From an uncultured Algibacter sp. (GTDB lineage Bacteria; Bacteroidota; Bacteroidia; Flavobacteriales; Flavobacteriaceae), in the NCBI RefSeq assembly GCF_947495925.1, contig NZ_CANMAU010000003.1:124001-188000 (forward strand): a stretch of 64,000 bases of DNA, written 5' to 3'. Position numbers and translations under genes: made by a program. The notes under the pieces are model-generated. The model was not told the DNA's origin. It was given only the letters and a program-made list of their open reading frames with translations, and ran no database searches. Below are positions 53,121 through 62,671 of this stretch, piece by piece. Numbering within the stretch: position 1 is the first letter of the stretch; each line of letters starts with the position of its first letter.

Positions 53121-54779
53121 TTATCTTGGAAGACCAGTGATTTTGAATAGAACTGAGCCTTCGTAGGCACCACCTGTACCATTTTGAGAATAGTCTATTG
53201 CAGTAGGATCGCTAAATAAGTGTCCATCAGCTCTTTTTGCAGTTTCAGGGTTGTTTTCAGGTCTCCAGCCATGTACTTGTGCACCTCCTATAAAAGTGGA
53301 CTCTGTGGCTCCAATAATATCTGTAACATCAATTAAACCTGTTATTTCCCACATGCTATCAGTATTACCAATATCCATGTTAGAAGCCGCTACTTGTGCA
53401 CACTCCATTACTTCTGTAAATGATTTGTTTGCTATATTGTATTGCCAAAGTTTAGCATAGCCCTGAATGTTTGGGTTTTGGTCGGCATATCCATTAGGGT
53501 CTTCTTGAATGTATGCATAGTTTTCGGTTACTAAGATATTGTCAGGAGAGTGCATTCCATCACCAATGCCTCCTTCTTTATCTCCATCAACTACACAAGT
53601 AATTGTTGCTTTTAAATAGTTGGCAGATTCACTATCTAACATATCTTCAGGTAATTCTACCTTGTAAACTCTACCAAAAGTGGTTCCTCTATTCGCTAAA
53701 TCGGGATTGTCGGATCTGTATCTTCCAGTCGCATTAAAGAAAACGGTTCTATTGTTTTCTTCAGAACCTTTTTGCCAGTCGATGTCTTCAATTCTTTGGA
53801 AACCAATGGCCAATAGGTCAATAGCTTCTTGGTTTAATTCAGAAATAGTACGTTCATTAACTTTTACCCATTCTGCTTCATATGCGATGCCCTCTGCCAT
53901 ACCCATTTCAAACAATTGACCACCAGCACCTGGAGCCGTCTCAATAGGATTCATACCTTTTAAAACATAAAGATCACCACTGTTTAGATCTCCTAAACCT
54001 CCAGCATACATTGCAAAATGAGCTTCAGGGTAGGCGTTATTGCTATCATCATCACCCATGAAAACAACGGTTTTGCCAGGGAACGCATTTTTACCTATTA
54101 CTACGGCATTTTCCGTTGACCATTCTCCTAAGGCAGGAAGTCTATCAACTTCAACTCTGTCATATGTCGAGCGGAAAGGATTTACTTTGTAAACACCTTT
54201 AGCATTTCCGCCCCATTCACCTCCAGAAAGATATAAAGGACCAAAACCATGCTCTTCTACTGTAATTGAAGAACCGGAACATTGTGCAGTAAAAGCTGTA
54301 GCAGTCGAGTTTACAATATAACTCCCTTCTAATGGTTGTAATTCAGAGTTTAAACGAATTCTAGCTATGGAATAATCTCTTTCTAAATTGTTTATAAATG
54401 CATATGTGCCACTACCATCGTTGTAAGGGTAGAGTGCTGCACCATCCATATAAGATCCATATACGAAGGTTGAATCTGTAGGTAAAATATCTGCAGAAGA
54501 CATCATCATAGTTAAGTCTGCAGAACCCGTAAAGGCACCTTTCAGTTCAAACAAAGTGTTAGGAGTTATAGAACTTGTTAGCGGTTTCATTTCTTTAACT
54601 GTTAAGTCTTCACCATCAACTCCGTCCTCGCCATCAGCGCCATCCTCGCCATCAGCTCCATCTTTGCCATTAGTTCCATCAATCCCGTTAATGCCATCTT
54701 TTCCGTCTTCACAACTTACAAGAGTTGTTCCACTTGTTATTACTGTTATCAGTAATAAGATTTTAAGTAAATTTTTCAT
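53121..54779 (-). CDS. PhoX-like lipoprotein with a collagen-like Gly-X-Y tract
   Basis: The 552-residue protein has a lipoprotein signal (TSGTTLVSC, Cys23). Residues 26-58 are a collagen-like run of G-x-D/E/N-type triplets (GADGEDG repeated). The remaining 490 residues look like a PhoX-type beta-propeller (DUF839): GFGPLYLSGGEWGG, the acidic MGDDDSNNAYPEAHFAMY, and the metal-binding-like MHSPDNILVTENYAYIQEDPNG. A PhoX enzyme would be a calcium/iron phosphatase, but catalytic residues cannot be confirmed by eye. The collagen-like spacer probably holds the domain off the outer membrane. Confidence 0.72.
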   Translation of the reverse strand: MKNLLKILLLITVITSGTTLVSCEDGKDGINGIDGTNGKDGADGEDGADGEDGVDGEDLTVKEMKPLTSSITPNTLFELKGAFTGSADLTMMMSSADILPTDSTFVYGSYMDGAALYPYNDGSGTYAFINNLERDYSIARIRLNSELQPLEGSYIVNSTATAFTAQCSGSSITVEEHGFGPLYLSGGEWGGNAKGVYKVNPFRSTYDRVEVDRLPALGEWSTENAVVIGKNAFPGKTVVFMGDDDSNNAYPEAHFAMYAGGLGDLNSGDLYVLKGMNPIETAPGAGGQLFEMGMAEGIAYEAEWVKVNERTISELNQEAIDLLAIGFQRIEDIDWQKGSEENNRTVFFNATGRYRSDNPDLANRGTTFGRVYKVELPEDMLDSESANYLKATITCVVDGDKEGGIGDGMHSPDNILVTENYAYIQEDPNGYADQNPNIQGYAKLWQYNIANKSFTEVMECAQVAASNMDIGNTDSMWEITGLIDVTDIIGATESTFIGGAQVHGWRPENNPETAKRADGHLFSDPTAIDYSQNGTGGAYEGSVLFKITGLPR

Positions 54780-55047
54780 AATCTAAATAGAATATTGTTT
54801 TGGTTATTATTCGCCCAAAATTATAACTAGAAACTATGAATTTTGTTAAGCCATCAATGTGGTTCTATTAATTTAGGGTTAGATAAAAGTTAATAAGGTT
54901 ACGCTAGAATTAAGTGAGGTATGCGAGATAATCCTCTATATTATCTTAGCATTACTTTACTGTTATTTGAGTCATGAAAGTCTTAACTTATTTTTTGGAT
55001 TTCCAAAAATAGAATAGCTGTATATTTACATGATTTTAATAAGAAAT

Positions 55048-56649
55048 ATGCACATAAACGACATTCCATTTAATAAGACAGGCTTTTTTTCTTCATTGAT
55101 TTGTGATTATTTAGATCAAAAATCAGAATTGAGTTCTCTGTATAATCGTTTTCCCGAAATAGAAAATTTTAAAGCTCAGATTGATGAAAAAAAAGAATCT
55201 TTCAAAGTATCGTCGCGAACTACATTAGTTTCAATTTTGAATAGGCAATACGAAAAGATTGAAACATCAAGTTTAACATTAAAGAATATTGATAGTTTAA
55301 AATCTGAAAATACCTTTACTATAACAACAGGACATCAACTTAATTTATTTACTGGGCCGCTTTATTTTTTATATAAGATAATTTCGGCAATAAACTTATC
55401 AAAAGAATTAAAAATTAAGTATCCAGAAAACAATTTTGTTCCTATATACTGGATGGCAACTGAAGATCATGATTTTGAAGAAATAAACTTTTTTAACTTT
55501 AGAGGTAAGAAGGTAAAGTGGAATAAAGCATCTAGTGGAGCGGTTGGAGAATTGTTGACAGATGGTTTAAAAGATGTCTTTGATGTATTTTCTGAAGAGT
55601 TAGGAGCAAGTAAAAATGCTAATTTGTTAAAGGATTTATTTCAGAATGCATATTTAAATCATCGTAATTTGGCTGATGCTGCACGTTTTTTAGCCAATGC
55701 TTTATTTAAAGAGTACGGACTCGTTATTGTAGATGCTAATAATCACGATTTAAAAAAGGAATTTATTCCTTATATGGAAAGTGAATTGTTTAGTAATACG
55801 TCTCATAATGAGGTTTCTAAATCGAATAATAGCATTTCAAAATTATCAGAATATTATAAAATTCAGGTTAATCCTCGAGAAATTAATTTGTTCTATTTGG
55901 TGAAGAATATACGAGAACGTATTGTTTTCGAAGATGGTGTTTATAAAGTTTTGAATACTGATATTTTATGGACAACAAGTGAGATAAAAAGAGAACTTTT
56001 GGAGTATCCCGAACGATTTTCTCCTAATGTGATTATGCGTCCGCTATATCAAGAGGTAATTCTGCCTAATTTATGCTACATAGGAGGAGGTGGTGAATTG
56101 GCTTATTGGTTTCAGTTAAAGTCTTTTTTTGACAAGGTAAATGTGCCTTTTCCAATATTATTATTGCGTAATTCGGTTTTAATCAAGTCTGAAAGTCAGG
56201 ATAAAAAACTCAAAAAATTAAATATCAATGATGAGGATATTTTTTTAAATCGACATTCTCTTATTAATAAGAAAGTGAGAGAAATATCTAATATAGAGAT
56301 TGATTTTTCAGAACAAAAAGAACAATTACAAAAGCAGTTTCAAGGACTTTACAAACTATCTGAACAAACAGATAGGTCTTTCATCGGTGCTGTTAAAGCT
56401 CAAGAGGTAAAACAAATGAAGGGGCTTGATGCTCTTGAAAAACGTTTATTGCAAGCTCAGAAAAAGAAATTATCAGATCAGGTAATGAGAATGACGGAAC
56501 TTCAAAATCAATTATTTCCTGCTCAAAGTTTGCAAGAAAGAAAAGCCAATTTTTCTGAGTTTTACTTAGAATATGGAAAAGATTTAATTCCTAAACTTAT
56601 AGAAAACCTTGAGCCTTTAAAAAGCGGTTTTTTAGTGTTAACAATTTAA
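55048..56649 (+). CDS. bshC: Bacillithiol synthase (putative cysteine ligase BshC)
   Basis: Adds cysteine to GlcN-malate, the last step of bacillithiol synthesis. From the ATG at 55048 the product has 533 residues, the family length; MHINDIPFNKTGFFSSL is the expected start, and the upstream ATG at 55030 only adds MILIRN. Typical blocks are TITTGHQLNLFTGPLYFLYKI near residue 95, PIYWMATEDHDFEEI and YIGGGGELAYWFQLK. A C-terminal coiled coil (QMKGLDALEKRLLQAQKKKLSDQ) is present. A near-consensus -7 box TATATTTA lies at 55021-55028. The deacetylase gene bshB1 is far away at 19596. Confidence 0.95.
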   Translation: MHINDIPFNKTGFFSSLICDYLDQKSELSSLYNRFPEIENFKAQIDEKKESFKVSSRTTLVSILNRQYEKIETSSLTLKNIDSLKSENTFTITTGHQLNLFTGPLYFLYKIISAINLSKELKIKYPENNFVPIYWMATEDHDFEEINFFNFRGKKVKWNKASSGAVGELLTDGLKDVFDVFSEELGASKNANLLKDLFQNAYLNHRNLADAARFLANALFKEYGLVIVDANNHDLKKEFIPYMESELFSNTSHNEVSKSNNSISKLSEYYKIQVNPREINLFYLVKNIRERIVFEDGVYKVLNTDILWTTSEIKRELLEYPERFSPNVIMRPLYQEVILPNLCYIGGGGELAYWFQLKSFFDKVNVPFPILLLRNSVLIKSESQDKKLKKLNINDEDIFLNRHSLINKKVREISNIEIDFSEQKEQLQKQFQGLYKLSEQTDRSFIGAVKAQEVKQMKGLDALEKRLLQAQKKKLSDQVMRMTELQNQLFPAQSLQERKANFSEFYLEYGKDLIPKLIENLEPLKSGFLVLTI

Positions 56650-56693
56650 ATAAAAAAGTAGTAATGGTAATTCGTCAATAAAAAATCAATTCC

Positions 56694-56701
56694 TATTTTT
56701 G
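56694..56701 (+). promoter_or_regulatory. -7 promoter element directly before guaA
   Basis: TATTTTTG matches TAnnTTTG and ends 3 bases before the guaA ATG. The expected start of transcription would coincide with the start codon. Confidence 0.55.
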
Positions 56702-56704
56702 CGC

Positions 56705-58240
56705 ATGCAACATGACAAGGTATTAATTTTAGACTTCGGATCGCAATACACACAACTTATTGCCCGTAGAGTTAGGGAACTCAACATTTATTCCGAAATA
56801 CATCCATTTAACAAAATTCCAACAAGCTTAGAAAGTTACAAAGCTGTAATTCTTTCAGGAAGTCCAAATTCAGTAAGGGGAGAAGATGCTTTGCACCCAG
56901 ATTTGTCTGAAATTAGAGGCATCAAACCTATACTAGCAGTATGTTATGGGGCTCAATATTTGGCACATTTTTCTGGAGGTGAAGTAGCACCTTCCAATAC
57001 GCGAGAGTATGGACGTGCTAATTTATCGTTTATAAAAGGAAATGAACCATTTTTTGCTCATATACATACAGGAAGCCAGGTTTGGATGAGCCATAGTGAT
57101 ACTATTAAAAAATTACCTAATGGAGGTGTTTTAATTGCAAGTACTCACGATGTGGAAAATGCAGCATATAGAATAGATGGAGAAGAAACTTATGCTATTC
57201 AATTTCATCCAGAAGTATATCATTCGACTGATGGAAAGCAATTACTAGAAAATTTTTTAGTGAATATTGCGGGAATCCATCAAGATTGGACACCAGATTC
57301 GTTTGTTGAAGAAACTGTTGAGGCGATTCAAGAAAAGGTGGGTAATGGTAAGGTGGTGCTTGGTCTTTCTGGAGGTGTAGATTCAACCGTGGCAGCTGTT
57401 TTATTAAATAAGGCTATTGGTAAGAACTTATATTGCATTTTTGTTAATAATGGTTTGCTTAGAAAGAATGAATTTGAAAGTGTGCTTAATCAGTACAAGG
57501 GTATGGGGCTTAACGTTAAAGGTGTTGACGCTTCAGGAAGATTTTTAAATGCTTTAAAGGGTATTGAAGACCCTGAGAAAAAAAGAAAAGCGATAGGTAA
57601 TGCTTTTATTGAAGTATTTGATGATGAGGCTAATAAGTTGGAAGATGTAAAATGGTTGGCGCAAGGTACTATTTATCCAGATGTTATTGAAAGTGTTTCT
57701 GCTACTGGAGGGCCTTCAGCTACTATTAAAAGCCATCATAACGTAGGAGGATTACCAGATTTCATGAAACTTAAAATCGTGGAACCCCTTCGTGCAATTT
57801 TTAAAGATGAAGTTAGACGAGTAGGAGCTACTTTAGGTATAGACCCAGAACTTTTAGGTCGTCATCCTTTTCCAGGTCCGGGACTAGGAATTCGTATTTT
57901 GGGGGATATTACAGCTGAAAAAGTGAGAATCTTGCAGGATGTTGATGCCATTTTTATTAACGGTCTTAAAGAATGGGGATTATATGATAAGGTATGGCAG
58001 GCAGGGGCAATGTTACTTCCTGTAAATAGTGTGGGCGTTATGGGAGATGAACGTACTTACGAGAAATGTGTGGCGTTAAGAGCTGTTGAAAGTACAGATG
58101 GTATGACCGCAGATTGGGTTAATTTACCTTATGAATTCCTTCAAAAAACATCTAATGATATAATAAATAAGGTAAAAGGCGTTAATAGAGTGGTTTATGA
58201 TATTAGTTCAAAACCGCCAGCAACTATAGAGTGGGAATAA
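56705..58240 (+). CDS. guaA: GMP synthase (glutamine-hydrolysing)
   Basis: Converts XMP to GMP using glutamine and ATP. From the ATG at 56705 the product has 511 residues; [25 protein letters not shown] is the usual start. The class I glutaminase domain has the nucleophile Cys80 in AVCYGAQYL and the His/Glu pair in IQFHPEV. The ATP pyrophosphatase domain has the PP-loop [11 protein letters not shown], and the C-terminal dimerisation domain ends KPPATIEWE. It follows bshC by 55 bases and could also be read through from it. Confidence 0.98.
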   Translation: MQHDKVLILDFGSQYTQLIARRVRELNIYSEIHPFNKIPTSLESYKAVILSGSPNSVRGEDALHPDLSEIRGIKPILAVCYGAQYLAHFSGGEVAPSNTREYGRANLSFIKGNEPFFAHIHTGSQVWMSHSDTIKKLPNGGVLIASTHDVENAAYRIDGEETYAIQFHPEVYHSTDGKQLLENFLVNIAGIHQDWTPDSFVEETVEAIQEKVGNGKVVLGLSGGVDSTVAAVLLNKAIGKNLYCIFVNNGLLRKNEFESVLNQYKGMGLNVKGVDASGRFLNALKGIEDPEKKRKAIGNAFIEVFDDEANKLEDVKWLAQGTIYPDVIESVSATGGPSATIKSHHNVGGLPDFMKLKIVEPLRAIFKDEVRRVGATLGIDPELLGRHPFPGPGLGIRILGDITAEKVRILQDVDAIFINGLKEWGLYDKVWQAGAMLLPVNSVGVMGDERTYEKCVALRAVESTDGMTADWVNLPYEFLQKTSNDIINKVKGVNRVVYDISSKPPATIEWE

Positions 58241-58410
58241 TACGGTTTTGTAGTTAAATTACAATTCAATAAACTTAGAATTATTGCGTTTTGGCATACT
58301 ATATGATATCTATGATACGACTCAAGTTGTCCTGAAAAGAAAAAAGACACGTATATAAATTTAGTTAATTGCGTTTTATTATTTTTATATCTAGTAGATA
58401 ATAACATTAT

Positions 58411-60342
58411 ATGAATAGATTTTTATTAGTATTAGCCTTAATTCTTGTATTTAGTTTTAATACTATACAAGCACAGAATTTTAGTTCGCACCAAGTAAAA
58501 CAAGGAGAAACTATTGAAGGTATTTCTAAGCTTTATTATTTAACACCTTTGGATATTTATGAATACAATCCGGATACAAAAAACGGATTGAAGCCTAATA
58601 CGGTGTTGATTATTCCAATTTTGAAGGCAAATAAACCTAAAGTTACAGTAACTAAAGAGTTAAAGGGGTTTAAACCGCATAAAACAAAAAAGAGGCAAAC
58701 CCTTTATAGTTTATCAAAACTCTATAATGTTTCTGAAGAAGATATAAAAAAGTACAATAAATTTCTATATTCTAATCCTTTGCGAAAAGGCGATAAGCTT
58801 CAAATTCCAATATTTGAAATAATTGAGGTCGTTGAGGAAGTTAAATCTACCACCGAATATACGGTACAACCAAAAGAGGGAAAATGGCGAATTGCATATA
58901 AATATGGTATAACTGTTCAAGAACTTGAGTTTTTAAATCCTGAAATGGCCGATGTTCTTAAAGAAGGTGAGGTGATTAATGTTCCAAATCTTGAAGCTGA
59001 AAATCAAAACAAGTTTGATGAAAAATACAGTTATTATAAAGTTTTACCTAAGGAAGGGTTTTATAGATTAAAACTAAAACTAGGATTAGAACAATCAGAA
59101 TTAGAAACCCTAAATCCAGATTTAAAGGAAACCGGATTAAAATCTGGAATGATTTTGAAAATCCCTTTTTCTGAAGAGATTGCTGGATTATCGGAAGAAA
59201 ATTTGAAATCTGTAAATTTAATCGATAGTATTTCTTTGGACAATAGTAAGCATATTGCAGTAATGTTACCTTTCAGATTAAACCGTGTGGATTTTGATTC
59301 TATTTCTGATGCAAAACGAAGTATTAAAAATGACCCTTATTTAAATGCATCTTTAGATTTTTATTCAGGTGTATTGGTGGCAATTGATTCTTTAAAAAAG
59401 TTAGGTATTTCTTTGAAAGTTGATGTATATGATACCAGATATCAAGTGAGTGAAGTTTCGGATATTTTGAATACTAATAGTTTTGAGGAAGTTGATGCTG
59501 TAATAGGTCCGTTAACAACATCATGTTTTGATAAAGTGGCTTCAGAATTGCGTATGAAAAATGTACCTGTAGTTTCCCCAATAGGTACGAAGTTAGAGCT
59601 TCACGAAAATGTATTTCAATCAAGACCGTCAAATGATTTGTTAAAAGAAAAAATTGTAAATTTTGTAAAAGCTGATTCTATTAGCAATATTCTTATTGTT
59701 TCTGATACTGAAAATGTGAAAGTTTCCGATGAGATTAAAAAAGAGTTTAATCTGGCTAGTCAAGTTAAATCTCGTAAAAATAAAGATGGGGAGGATGAGT
59801 TTTTTGTAACAAAAGACGATATAGAAAAGGTTTTGAAACCAGGTAAAAACGTAGTGTTTCTTGAAACTCAAGATGCAGGTTTTGTTTCAAATGTAACTAG
59901 TATTTTGGCTTCTTTAATACGGGAAGAAGACAAAGAATTAAAACAAGAAGCTATTGAAATTACATTGGTCACTACACAAATAAACGGGGCATTTCAAGGA
60001 GATCAAATAAATAATACGCATTTATCAATACTTAATTTTCACTTTCCAGCTGTATCAAAAGAATATAGTGAGCTTGATAATAATAGTTTTGTTAAAAAAT
60101 ACACCAAACTTTATAATATTACACCTAACAAAAGAGCCGTTAAAGGGTTCGATTTGACAATGGATACTGTTTTGCGCTTGGTGTCTTCAAATGGCATTTA
60201 TATGTCGGTTAATAATGCCCCACTTACAGAGTACGTGGAGAATAAGTTTGCATATAAAAAAAACTTAGCTGGCGGATATTATAATAATACCGTTTACTTA
60301 TTAAAGTATGAAGATTTATCTATTGTTGAGGTAAAACAATAA
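58411..60342 (+). CDS. LysM-repeat protein with a C-terminal periplasmic-binding-protein-like domain
   Basis: The 643-residue exported protein has a signal peptide (VLALILVFSFNTIQAQ). Four LysM-like units follow: HQVKQGETIEGISKLYYLTPLDIYEYNP, HKTKKRQTLYSLSKLYNVSEEDIKKYN, YTVQPKEGKWRIAYKYGITVQELEFLNP and YKVLPKEGFYRLKLKLGLEQSELETLNP. From about residue 285 a type-1 periplasmic-binding fold follows (IAVMLPFRLNRVDFDSISDAK, DAVIGPLTTSCFDKVASELRM, PVVSPIGTKLE). The combination suggests a peptidoglycan-bound periplasmic protein. It lies between guaA and the DUF922 gene; ligand unknown. Confidence 0.9.
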   Translation: MNRFLLVLALILVFSFNTIQAQNFSSHQVKQGETIEGISKLYYLTPLDIYEYNPDTKNGLKPNTVLIIPILKANKPKVTVTKELKGFKPHKTKKRQTLYSLSKLYNVSEEDIKKYNKFLYSNPLRKGDKLQIPIFEIIEVVEEVKSTTEYTVQPKEGKWRIAYKYGITVQELEFLNPEMADVLKEGEVINVPNLEAENQNKFDEKYSYYKVLPKEGFYRLKLKLGLEQSELETLNPDLKETGLKSGMILKIPFSEEIAGLSEENLKSVNLIDSISLDNSKHIAVMLPFRLNRVDFDSISDAKRSIKNDPYLNASLDFYSGVLVAIDSLKKLGISLKVDVYDTRYQVSEVSDILNTNSFEEVDAVIGPLTTSCFDKVASELRMKNVPVVSPIGTKLELHENVFQSRPSNDLLKEKIVNFVKADSISNILIVSDTENVKVSDEIKKEFNLASQVKSRKNKDGEDEFFVTKDDIEKVLKPGKNVVFLETQDAGFVSNVTSILASLIREEDKELKQEAIEITLVTTQINGAFQGDQINNTHLSILNFHFPAVSKEYSELDNNSFVKKYTKLYNITPNKRAVKGFDLTMDTVLRLVSSNGIYMSVNNAPLTEYVENKFAYKKNLAGGYYNNTVYLLKYEDLSIVEVKQ

Positions 60343-60382
60343 GCTTAATAGTAGATCGTTTTTATATTATTAATGAATTTTT

Positions 60383-60925
60383 GTGATAAGATTTTTAATT
60401 ATTGTTTGCTGTTTTTTTAGTCTTCAACAAGATGAACCTACCTTGTCTTGGAATGAATCCAATAAGTTATCATGGAAGGATTTTTTAGCTAAGCCAAACC
60501 TTCATGAAAGTGCTGTGGCTATAACGGCATCTGGAATAACGTTTGAATTTTCAATTAGTCAGACAGAAGATAAACAAGTTGTGAGTTATACTTCAAATGT
60601 TCAAGCCCTTTTTTACCCCGATAAATCTTGGTATAAACCAAATTTGGCTGATGCTCATGTTTTAAGTCATGAACAATTGCATTTTGATATTACCGAATTG
60701 TTTGCACGAAAATTTAGAAAGCGCATTAGTAAGTTAAGCATATCAAACCATATTGGCAAGGATCTAAAAAAAATACACTTGAATATACTGAAAGAGTTAA
60801 AGGCTTTTCAAAAAGCCTATGATAATGAAACCAATTTCTCGATAAATAGTGAGTCTCAAGTAAAATGGAAAATATCGGTAGAGGAGGAACTTAACAACCT
60901 TTCAGAATTTAAATCTGTTAATTAA
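60383..60925 (+). CDS. DUF922-family putative zinc protease
   Basis: The 180-residue protein has a short hydrophobic N-terminus (IRFLIIVCCFFSL) and a DUF922-like core. The zinc site is seen as LSHEQLHFDITELFARKF, an HExxH motif. W-rich segments (TLSWNESNKLSWKDF) precede it. It starts with GTG at 60383; a nearby ATG at 60373 is out of frame. The next gene starts 3 bases after the stop, so the two are coupled. Substrate unknown; periplasmic location is inferred. Confidence 0.82.
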   Translation: MIRFLIIVCCFFSLQQDEPTLSWNESNKLSWKDFLAKPNLHESAVAITASGITFEFSISQTEDKQVVSYTSNVQALFYPDKSWYKPNLADAHVLSHEQLHFDITELFARKFRKRISKLSISNHIGKDLKKIHLNILKELKAFQKAYDNETNFSINSESQVKWKISVEEELNNLSEFKSVN

Positions 60926-60928
60926 CAT

Positions 60929-61165
60929 ATGGTTCAGCCTGATAAGAAGTTTTTAATTGATTTGGCGCATACTAAAATGCCTTTTGGAAAATATAAAGAT
61001 CGATACCTTATAGACTTGCCCGAGTATTATGTGGTTTGGTATCATAGCAAAGGATTTCCTAAAGGAAAACTAGGTGATATGCTAGAGCAGGTTTATGAGT
61101 TGAAAATTAATGGTTTAGAGGAGTTGATTAGAAACATTAAAACGCAATACCCTAAAAAACATTAA
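60929..61165 (+). CDS. DUF3820 small protein
   Basis: The 78-residue protein has the DUF3820 signature: MPFGKYKDRYLIDLPEYYVVWYHSKGFPKGKLGDMLEQVYELKINGLE. These small proteins are sometimes linked to quorum-sensing-controlled virulence factors, but no function is known. It begins 3 bases after the DUF922 gene and ends 14 bases before the convergent operon. Confidence 0.85.
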   Translation: MVQPDKKFLIDLAHTKMPFGKYKDRYLIDLPEYYVVWYHSKGFPKGKLGDMLEQVYELKINGLEELIRNIKTQYPKKH

Positions 61166-61178
61166 GGTTTTTTGAAAA

Positions 61179-61433
61179 CTAGTCTTCTAAAACATCACAA
61201 GTAAAACCAAAAGCTTTTACTTGTTTTATAATAACAATCTCGCTTAAACTCTTTGTGGTTTCTATTTTTAATACATTATCCACATCTTCAATGTCTATGT
61301 TCCATTTAATAATATCTACATGATTGTCTAAAAATGGTTTCAATACATTTACTTTGTCCGCATCACAAATATTTGTTTTTAAAATAAACAATTTCGAACG
61401 GAGTTTGTAATGAGAATAAAAAGGGCTAATCAT
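61179..61433 (-). CDS. Ferredoxin-fold (HMA-like) small protein without a CxxC
   Basis: The 84-residue protein has a beta-alpha-beta-beta-alpha-beta pattern: KLFILKTNICDADKVNVLKPFLDN, IIKWNIDIEDVDNVLKIET, SEIVIIKQVKAFGFTCDVLED. This resembles heavy-metal-associated domains, but the metal-binding CxxC is missing (NICDADK has one Cys). It overlaps the upstream membrane gene by 8 bases and is the last gene of the sigma-factor operon. It may bind another ligand or act as an adaptor; function unknown. Confidence 0.68.
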   Translation of the reverse strand: MISPFYSHYKLRSKLFILKTNICDADKVNVLKPFLDNHVDIIKWNIDIEDVDNVLKIETTKSLSEIVIIKQVKAFGFTCDVLED

Positions 61434-61821
61434 TATTACTGTTTTGGTTATTTAGTTGTTCAATATATTCTTCGTATGCTTTATTGCCTTGTTCTTTCCA
61501 GAATTGATCATAGTGTTTCCATTTCGAAAAATCTCCTTTACCACTACTTTTGCAGTCACTTCTTTTAGATGAATTTTTGCTGCCGCTAAAGCCTCCACAA
61601 CCACCTACTAAAATTTTAAGTAAAATAAACAGACCAACGGCTTGCCAATAATTAAGAGAGGTTAAACCAAATATTTCTGGCATTAACCAGTTCCAAAGCC
61701 ACATAATAACGAAGCCAAAAAGAATGACTAGACCAGTAATAAAAATACCCCCAAATATGACCATACCAATTATTTCTCCAATTGATTTTCCTCGCATTTT
61801 ATGTTTAAAGTAATTTGACAT
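61426..61821 (-). CDS. Membrane protein encoded directly after the sigma factor
   Basis: The 131-residue protein has two membrane helices (GEIIGMVIFGGIFITGLVILFGFVIMWLWNWL and YWQAVGLFILLKILVG), then GGCGGFSGSKNSSKRSDCKSS and a hydrophilic C-terminal helix (KWKHYDQFWKEQGNKAYEEYIEQLNNQ). Membrane proteins in this position behind ECF sigma genes are often anti-sigma factors, but I see no zinc-anti-sigma HxxxCxxC motif. The gene starts 12 bases after the sigma stop. The function is inferred at best. Confidence 0.68.
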   Translation of the reverse strand: MSNYFKHKMRGKSIGEIIGMVIFGGIFITGLVILFGFVIMWLWNWLMPEIFGLTSLNYWQAVGLFILLKILVGGCGGFSGSKNSSKRSDCKSSGKGDFSKWKHYDQFWKEQGNKAYEEYIEQLNNQNSNND

Positions 61822-61832
61822 GTTTTTTTGTA

Positions 61833-62378
61833 TTAATTAATAATTTCTTTTTTTGTTTTCAATTTTTTAAAGAGCTGCGAAATAGCTCTATGTCTTCTAG
61901 ACATTAATGTGCCTACAGGTATACCAGTTTCAAAAGCTATTTCTTTGTACGTGTAACCTTCAAAATCTATAGCTATAATAATGTCTTTATAGTCAGGTTT
62001 AAGGTTTATAATAGCTTTTTTTAATTCCATCTTCATTTGTTCGGTATAATCATCATCTGAGTTGCTATGAACCAATTGAGCAAATTCTGTCAGTTTTATT
62101 TCATTTTGATTTTCATGAGAAATGGGCTGTTTTTTACTCACCCTCATAACATCAATAATTTTATTTTTTAAAGCATGATAAACAAATCCCGCAACATTAT
62201 TTATTGGTGAATATCTATCAGCCCCAGTAAAAAGTTTTAAAGCTACATCTTGAATAATATCTTCAGCGTCACGGTTAATGCTTTCTTTCAATTTTGAGCC
62301 AACATATCCTTTCAGCGAATAATATTCCTTATCAAAAAAATCTTTTAATTTTTTATTATTATCTGATTTCGAATTCAT
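61833..62378 (-). CDS. ECF-type RNA polymerase sigma factor
   Basis: The 181-residue protein has sigma region 2 (DAEDIIQDVALKLFTGADRYSPINNVAGFVYHALKNKIIDVMR) and sigma region 4 (LKPDYKDIIIAIDFEGYTYKEIAFETGIPVGTLMSRRHRAISQLFKKL). It begins with an ATG and a long helical start MNSKSDNNKKLKDFFDKEYYSLKGYV. It directs transcription in response to an unknown signal, likely modulated by the next genes. No anti-sigma with a recognised motif is visible in the operon. About 290 non-coding bases separate it from the next gene. Confidence 0.9.
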   Translation of the reverse strand: MNSKSDNNKKLKDFFDKEYYSLKGYVGSKLKESINRDAEDIIQDVALKLFTGADRYSPINNVAGFVYHALKNKIIDVMRVSKKQPISHENQNEIKLTEFAQLVHSNSDDDYTEQMKMELKKAIINLKPDYKDIIIAIDFEGYTYKEIAFETGIPVGTLMSRRHRAISQLFKKLKTKKEIIN

Positions 62379-62671
62379 TTAAAAAGCTTATTTGACTAGC
62401 CCTTCATTTATAAAGACGGACATTTTCAAATCCATTGCATTTTTTTTCAATTATTTTATATTAATCAGACGAATGGGAATGGAATTCGTATCAAACCAAC
62501 TCAAAAAATTTAATAGAACTAGTGTTTTAGAGGTGGTTTAAAGTAGAAATTTTAACTTAATTATTGGCGCCTGGAAAAAAGAGAAGAAACTTAAATACTA
62601 AATAACCATGTTAATGCAAACTTAGTTATTGAATTGGTGGGCCAATATATAATTAGAGAAACTATAATAAA

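Noticed and set aside
54600-54705. Short tandem repeat near the start of the PhoX-like gene, considered as a CRISPR or satellite
   Set aside because: It is the coding sequence of Gly-X-Y triplets in frame with the lipoprotein; no spacers.
58195-58407. Leftward 70-codon ORF ending in [16 protein letters not shown]
   Set aside because: It is antisense to the end of guaA and its product is a known type of spurious translation; there is no promoter or family support.
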